Assembly: GCF_004362215.1 (NCBI RefSeq)
Contig: NZ_SNWR01000002.1
Coordinates: forward strand, 2,418,001 to 2,482,000
Source: Paractinoplanes brasiliensis
GTDB lineage: Bacteria > Actinomycetota > Actinomycetes > Mycobacteriales > Micromonosporaceae
Direction: 5' to 3'
Length of the DNA stretch: 64,000 nucleotides
Shown: one piece after another, positions 59,608 through 64,000 of the stretch
Position numbering within the stretch: the first letter of the stretch is position 1
Layout of the letters: every line of letters begins with the position of its first letter
The notes under the pieces: model-generated
What the model was told of the DNA's origin: nothing
Seen by the model: the letters and a program-made list of their open reading frames with translations, nothing else
The model's database searches: none
Program-made: the position numbers and the translations under genes

Positions 59608-59982
59608 ATGCAGGCGTTGTCGATCAATCGTGAGGGTAAGGCGCTGGTCCTGTCGCTGCATGGGGAGGTCGACTTCCTGAACGCGGCATCGGTGACCGAG
59701 GCGATCGCGGCGGCGCTGGCGCAGGCACGTCCGGCGCGGGTGCGGGTTGATCTGTCCGAGGTGACGTTCTTGGACTCGTCGGGGATCGGGGTGTTGGTGT
59801 CGGCGATGCGGGCGGCGACGGACGCCTCGGCGTCGTTTCAGGTGGAACGTCCCGATGCCGCCATTCTCGATCAGTTGAACGGGGTCGGGTTGACCGAGGC
59901 GTTCGGATTGGCAGGAGCTCAGGTTTCCACGCCGGTCGAGGAGCCGGTCGATCGAGCACCCGCGGTCGGTGAGGACCGGTAG
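59608..59982 (+). CDS. STAS-domain anti-anti-sigma factor
   Basis: A 124-residue STAS protein of 'anti-sigma factor antagonist' type: LVLSLHGEVDFLNAASVTEA and VTFLDSSGIGVLVSAM, with the DSSG phospho-site. The ATG at 59608 follows TTGGAGGAGCTC; a TTG further up overlaps that ribosome site and is rejected. The last 20 residues form an acidic tail. 117 bases separate it from the previous gene, so it may have its own promoter. Confidence 0.9.
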   Translation: MQALSINREGKALVLSLHGEVDFLNAASVTEAIAAALAQARPARVRVDLSEVTFLDSSGIGVLVSAMRAATDASASFQVERPDAAILDQLNGVGLTEAFGLAGAQVSTPVEEPVDRAPAVGEDR

Positions 59983-60157
59983 CGACGGTTGCGCGGGCCG
60001 GGTGTCAGGCGGCGGGGCCGATCTTGGCCGGGGAGTCCGCCGATTTTGCACTGTTGTCCAGATATACACATGAATTCGTCGTTGCTCCTGATCGGCCGGC
60101 GGAAGCGGCTACCAGGGTGATCGGCGGCGAGCAGGACCCTTTTGGGGGCGAACCGGG

Positions 60158-62047
60158 GTGGAGCAGGACTACCGGCAGCGGCTGGCCGAAATCGACGCGG
60201 CGGTGGCCCGGGCGCGGCTGGATCCGGTGATGCTGGTGGAGCGGGCGGCTGCTTTGTTGGCAGGCCGGGTGGGTTGCCGAGTCGATGAGACTCACGCCTA
60301 TCTGCTGCGCCGCGCCGCCAAGCAGGGCCGGGCTGTGGCCGAGGTGGCCGGTGAGGTGCTGGCCACAGTGGAAAGCCGGGCGGGTGGATCGCACGGCGGG
60401 GACCTGGCGCTGGACGAGCTGGTCCGCCCGCATCCGCAGCCGGCTCCTCGGCGACGCCCGCGGCGGTCGACCGGGGCGGCCGGCGCCGGGGCCTGGGGCG
60501 CGATGATGCAACAGGTCTTCGATGGGTTGCCGGGCAATCACCTGGCCATGTTGCCGGTCCGTAACGATGACGGCGGCGAGATCGTCGACTTCCGGATCGT
60601 AGCGGTCAGCCCGGAGACGGTGGATTTCTCCGGACGCGCGGCCGGGCAGATGGTCGGGCTGACGATGACCCAGTCCTACCCGGCGTTGCCGGACGAGCTC
60701 TGGCAGGCCTGGCGCGGGGCAGTAGCCGACGGGCAGCCTCGCGAGGTAGGTCCGATGCCCTACACCGGGGCAGGCGACCGGTCACCGGCCGACGTGGTGA
60801 TCAGTGCCCGGATCCAGCCGGTCGGGCCGGGGTTGATGGCTACCTGGGTGCGCCACGACGAGCAAACCCGGCTGGCCGAACGGATCGCGCAGATCGAGCG
60901 GCTGGGCAACCTCGGCTGGGGCGAGGCCGACCTGGTCAGTGGGCACAACACCTGGTCGCAGGAGCTGTACCGCATCTATGAACGTGATCCGGCGCTGGGC
61001 CCGCTGACCGGCGAGGAGCAGGACGCCCTGCTCCTCGCCGAAGATGAGCCGGTGCGCCGGCAGGCCGCCGAGGCGTTCGGCCGCGGCGAGACCATGGACC
61101 TGACCTACCGCATTCGCATCGGCGGACGGATCAAACACCTGCGCACCGTCCTGGATGCGGTGCGCGACGTGCACGGCCGGCCGATCAAGTTCTACGGCAT
61201 CACCCAGGATTTGACCGCGCAGGAGACCAACCGCGCCAGGCTCACCGAGGTCGAAGCGCTGCTGCGCGAACACCAGCGGGAACTGGCCGCCGAACACGCC
61301 CTGACCGCCCAGCTGCAGCAGATCGTGCTGCCCGTGCCGGCCGAGCCGTTCGACCTGCCCCACCTGCGGGTCGCGGTGCGCTATCTGCCCGCCGAGGAGG
61401 CCAGCCGGGTCGGCGGGGACTGGTTCCACGCCGACACCACCGACGACGGCAGCGTGGTGCTGGCCGTTGGCGACGTGGCCGGGCACGGCATCCACGCCGC
61501 CACCGTGATGGCCCAGCTGCGGCATCTGCTCGCCGGGCTCACCGTGACCGCCACCAGCGACCCCGCCGAACTGCTCGACCACCTCAACCGGTTGCTCTAC
61601 CGCGTCGGCATGACCGCCACCGCCGTGGTGGCCCGCTACGAGCCGCACACCCGGGTGATCCGCTGGGCGCAGGCCGGGCACCCCGCCCCGCTGCACACCC
61701 GGGCCGGCACCACCGCACGGCTGCAACGCCCCCGCGGGGTACTGCTCGGGGCATTGCCCACCGCCCGCTACGACACCGCAACGCTCCCCTTGCACCCCGG
61801 TGATCTGCTGCTGTTCTACACCGACGGGCTCATCGAACGCCGCCACGGGCCGGCCGACGCCGGCCTGGCCGAGGTCATCGCCGCCCTCAACGACATCTCC
61901 ACCTCCGGCAGCCACGAGCCGCTGGCCAACCTGCTCGCGCGGCTACGCCGGGCCAACGCCGACGACGACACCTGCATCCTCGCCGTACGCCACCACCGGT
62001 TCCCCGGGCCCGCCCAGCCCCGCCAGGACGGTCATGGCCATGCCTGA
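60158..62047 (+). CDS. ANTAR-PAS-PP2C (SpoIIE/RsbU-type) protein phosphatase
   Basis: A 629-residue sensor phosphatase. Residues ~15-75 are an ANTAR domain (LVERAAALLAGRVGCRVDET, then LRRAAKQGRAVAEVAGEVL), an RNA-binding module. Two PAS-like domains follow at ~115-225 and ~245-355 (LGNLGWGEADLVSGHNTWSQ), then a coiled coil and the PP2C domain from ~390 with GGDWFHA, VGDVAGHGIHAA, YTDGLIERR and DDDTCILAV, which provide the metal-binding aspartates. It should dephosphorylate the nearby STAS proteins. GTG start; overlaps the next gene by 14 bases. Confidence 0.9.
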   Translation: MEQDYRQRLAEIDAAVARARLDPVMLVERAAALLAGRVGCRVDETHAYLLRRAAKQGRAVAEVAGEVLATVESRAGGSHGGDLALDELVRPHPQPAPRRRPRRSTGAAGAGAWGAMMQQVFDGLPGNHLAMLPVRNDDGGEIVDFRIVAVSPETVDFSGRAAGQMVGLTMTQSYPALPDELWQAWRGAVADGQPREVGPMPYTGAGDRSPADVVISARIQPVGPGLMATWVRHDEQTRLAERIAQIERLGNLGWGEADLVSGHNTWSQELYRIYERDPALGPLTGEEQDALLLAEDEPVRRQAAEAFGRGETMDLTYRIRIGGRIKHLRTVLDAVRDVHGRPIKFYGITQDLTAQETNRARLTEVEALLREHQRELAAEHALTAQLQQIVLPVPAEPFDLPHLRVAVRYLPAEEASRVGGDWFHADTTDDGSVVLAVGDVAGHGIHAATVMAQLRHLLAGLTVTATSDPAELLDHLNRLLYRVGMTATAVVARYEPHTRVIRWAQAGHPAPLHTRAGTTARLQRPRGVLLGALPTARYDTATLPLHPGDLLLFYTDGLIERRHGPADAGLAEVIAALNDISTSGSHEPLANLLARLRRANADDDTCILAVRHHRFPGPAQPRQDGHGHA

Positions 62048-62474
62048 ACCGCACCGCACCCCCACCACCGGGCACAGCCACCGGCCGGCGGGCCTGCTGG
62101 CGCGTGACTTCACCATCGAGAACATCGTCGAACTGCGCCACGCCGTGACCCGCCTCGCCGAAGACAACGGCCTGGCCGATGTGGCCCTCTATCGGTTCGT
62201 CATCGCCGTCCACGAGATCGCCGTCAACGCCATCCGGCACGGCGGCGGCCAGGGCCGGCTGGAAATGTGGCGTGCCGACGCGCACCTTCACTGCCGCATC
62301 AGCGACCACGGCCCCGGCATGCCGACCGCCCCCGGCCGGCCCGTGCCGGCCATCACCGCCACCACCGGCCGCGGTCTGTGGCTCGCCCGCCGCTCCTGCC
62401 AGATGACCACCCGCGTCGACGACGCCGGCACCACGATCACCCTCACCTGCCCGATCAGACCCCCGCAGGCCTGA
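62034..62474 (+). CDS. RsbW-like ATP-binding regulator
   Basis: A 146-residue GHKL ATPase (144 residues if the ATG at 62040 is used). The N-box is IAVHEIAVNAIRHGGGQG, followed by ISDHGPGMP (G1) and TTGRGLWLARRSC (G2). It is coupled to the PP2C phosphatase gene by overlap, so phosphatase and kinase would be made together. Together with the two STAS genes it completes a partner-switching set. Confidence 0.9.
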   Translation: MAMPEPHRTPTTGHSHRPAGLLARDFTIENIVELRHAVTRLAEDNGLADVALYRFVIAVHEIAVNAIRHGGGQGRLEMWRADAHLHCRISDHGPGMPTAPGRPVPAITATTGRGLWLARRSCQMTTRVDDAGTTITLTCPIRPPQA

Positions 62475-62576
62475 ATCAACCTGCTCGGCGTCAGGTTGGT
62501 TCAAGAACCCGGCCGGCCGCCAACCCTTGCACAACGGGCCCCGGAAGGAACTCGAAACCCCTGACCTGCAAGGGGC

Positions 62577-62909
62577 TCATGCTGCTTGGGAGCTGTCCCG
62601 GAGGCGGTGACTGGGGACGCCCGCCGCGGCGAGTCGCTCGGCGATCATCGGGCAGCAGTGGTCGAGGAAGACCGCGACCTTGTGGTCGTCGCCCAGGTGG
62701 CACGCTGCCACGAGAGTGCCGAGGTTGATCGCGTCGAGATCTCGCAAATTGCCCAGGTCGACGATCAGGCGTAGCGGCCTTACGCGGCGCACCGCGTGCA
62801 CGATCGTGCGCCGCAACTCGACGGCATCGTCGGCGTCGAGGACGCCGCGAGGGTGGATGACCAGGGTGCCGTCCGGACTGGTCTCAACGTCGACCGTCGC
62901 GCCGCTCAT
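62577..62909 (-). CDS. STAS-domain protein lacking the phospho-serine
   Basis: A 110-residue STAS-fold protein on the opposite strand: LVIHPRGVLDADDAVELRRT and LRLIVDLGNLRDLDAINLGT. Where phospho-regulated members have DSSG this one has DAIN, so the acceptor Ser is replaced. It should behave as a constitutively unphosphorylated antagonist or have a different role. The sequence GGGTAAC upstream (minus strand, near 62926-62932) recalls the -10 of SigB-type promoters, without a clear -35. Confidence 0.8.
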   Translation of the reverse strand: MSGATVDVETSPDGTLVIHPRGVLDADDAVELRRTIVHAVRRVRPLRLIVDLGNLRDLDAINLGTLVAACHLGDDHKVAVFLDHCCPMIAERLAAAGVPSHRLRDSSQAA

Positions 62910-63254
62910 CGCGTCGCCTCTCTGTTACCCAAGTTTCCTCGAACGGTAAAGGTACGACCGCCTCGGCGTCGCGTCGACCGACGCGAGGAAGAATTCACTT
63001 GGTCACATCAAGGTCACGGTCGCGGGACAGTGACCAGACCCGAGAGCGACGCCAGCCGTCATCTGCCGTTCACCCACCAGCGTAATGGCCTCGTTACTGT
63101 GACGCCATGACCGGTGTACTTGGGCCCGCGACCTGGCGCGCTGCGAAGTAGACCAGGCCGGCGCCACTCATCCGGGCCGAGCGGCCCTACCGGACCTCTT
63201 TCCGTCCAACCCAAGGTGGAGAGGAGCGAGTCGAATCGACGAGGGGACGTTCGC
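62910..63254. other. Divergent intergenic region
   Basis: 345 bases between the STAS gene and the hydrolase gene. It contains a 14-codon open frame starting ATG at 63108, without family resemblance. The final GAGGGGACG serves as ribosome site of the next gene. Nothing else recognisable. Confidence 0.5.
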
Positions 63255-64000
63255 GTGCGACCGTTCGAGACGGCACTGCTGGCGGCCAACGCGGCAGCGT
63301 TGCTCGTTCTCGCGGTGACGCGACTGCGGCGATCACTGAAATGGCTGCCGCTGATCCCGATCCTGGTGGCCGTGGCGCAGCTGCTTGTGGAGGGCTTCCG
63401 GTGGCAGCTGGCACCCGCGTATGTGGTCACCCTCGCATTGGTGTCCGCCTGGCTACCGCTGCAGAACGCGAAGAGGTGGTTCGGCCGGTACCGACAGACC
63501 GCCGTGATCACGCGGATCGCCGGCCTGATGTCGGGCACGCTCATCTTCCTCGCCTCGGTTGTGCTACCCGCGGCGGTGCCGGTGTTCCACTTCGCGGCGC
63601 CGACCGGGCCGTACGGCATCGGCACCACGATCCATCACTGGGTGGACCCGACCCGGCCGGAACCGTTCACCACCGATCCGGCCGACCATCGGGAACTGAT
63701 GGCGCAGCTCTGGTATCCCGCCGCCCCGAATCCGGGCGCCGCACGGGCGCCGTACATCGCGGACGCCGACGCCGTGGCCCCCGCGCTCGCCGCCATGACC
63801 GGCCTGCCGTCGTTCTTGTTCAGTCACTTCCGGTACGTCACCACGAACGCGGTGGCGGGTATACCGGTCGCCGAAGCCACCGGTGAGTACCCGGTGCTCG
63901 TCTTCCTCTCCGGTCTGTACGGGTTCCGGTCGGTGAACACCTTCCAGATCGAGGAGCTGGTCTCGCACGGGTACGTCGTGGTCGGCCTCGACCAGCCCGG
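63255..64000 (+). CDS. Membrane-anchored alpha/beta hydrolase, PAF-acetylhydrolase-like (3' partial)
   Basis: The GTG at 63255, preceded by GAGGGG, opens a frame that runs off the window (248 codons visible). The first ~110 residues hold three or four membrane segments (LLAANAAALLVLAVTRL, LPLIPILVAVAQLLVEGF, LMSGTLIFLASVVLPAAVPV). The outside part shows ELMAQLWYPAAPNP, YPVLVFLSGLYGF and ELVSHGYVVVGLDQP, the opening of platelet-activating-factor acetylhydrolase/dienelactone-like hydrolases. The nucleophile GxSxG should lie just beyond the edge. The frame has no stop, so length is unknown. Confidence 0.8.
   Translation, partial: MRPFETALLAANAAALLVLAVTRLRRSLKWLPLIPILVAVAQLLVEGFRWQLAPAYVVTLALVSAWLPLQNAKRWFGRYRQTAVITRIAGLMSGTLIFLASVVLPAAVPVFHFAAPTGPYGIGTTIHHWVDPTRPEPFTTDPADHRELMAQLWYPAAPNPGAARAPYIADADAVAPALAAMTGLPSFLFSHFRYVTTNAVAGIPVAEATGEYPVLVFLSGLYGFRSVNTFQIEELVSHGYVVVGLDQP

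Noticed and set aside
1..64000. tRNA, rRNA and riboswitch genes
   Set aside because: No cloverleaf-like or rRNA-like sequence was recognised by eye. A tRNAscan or Infernal run would be needed to exclude a missed one.

Overview
The window reads as chromosomal DNA of a high-GC, filamentous-type actinobacterium. The evidence is the strong G/C third-position bias, secreted modular polysaccharidases carrying CBM2, CBM5 and CBM13 modules, many TetR/GntR/ArsR regulators, NB-ARC/TPR and ANTAR/STAS/RsbW-type regulators, and several start codons with little or no Shine-Dalgarno sequence. The mix resembles Actinoplanes and other Micromonosporaceae; this is inferred from gene content, since no rRNA or tRNA gene is present to confirm it.

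Left part (1-20.8 kb): a truncated glycosyltransferase/glycerophosphotransferase at the edge, a secreted beta-propeller-like protein, a DUF1963-like protein, and an ArsR-AHSA1-mycothiol-type isomerase operon. Then come a phospholipase D, a TM2 protein, an AA10 lytic polysaccharide monooxygenase and an orphan ModA-like lipoprotein. This is followed by a series of regulator/enzyme modules, most with visible palindromic operators: TetR/SDR, GntR/hydrolase, TetR with an EthD-DUF308-flavoprotein operon, and TetR/SDR/deazaflavin enzyme. An M6 metalloprotease lies among them.

Middle and right part (20.8-58.7 kb): a plant-biomass locus aimed at arabinoxylan and arabinan. Secreted enzymes are two GH62 arabinofuranosidases, two GH10 xylanases, a GH43-like enzyme, a GH127 beta-L-arabinofuranosidase, a feruloyl-esterase-like CE1 enzyme and a GH11 xylanase. 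Probable intracellular enzymes are a GH43 beta-xylosidase, a GH51 arabinofuranosidase and a third GH10. An ABC importer (lipoprotein and two permeases, no ATPase) and a ThuA/Gfo-Idh-MocA pair complete the set. Embedded in it are a sigma factor fused through a membrane segment to an AbfB (CBM42-like) sugar-binding domain, and a diguanylate cyclase whose sensor is a LacI-type sugar-binding domain without its DNA-binding part. Three operator families repeat over the locus: a CebR-like GGGAGCGCTCCC, a CCGAAACTTTCGG box, and a two-part TCTGGCAAyATyG / TGTkAACGATCACA element. The local LacI-type repressors that should read them are not in the window.

The locus shows recent DNA rearrangement. There is a 210-bp identical inverted repeat at the ends of the two GH62 genes, and a 407-bp near-identical direct repeat between adjacent CBM13 modules. 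A scar at 30.4-31.2 kb holds a decayed gene, a CBM2 fragment and a 25-bp tandem repeat.

Right end (58.7-64 kb): a partner-switching array (two STAS proteins, RsbW-like ATPase, ANTAR-PAS-PP2C phosphatase, second RsbW-like ATPase, divergent STAS protein lacking the usual serine), then the start of a membrane-anchored alpha/beta hydrolase running off the window. No rRNA, tRNA, CRISPR array or intact transposase was seen.
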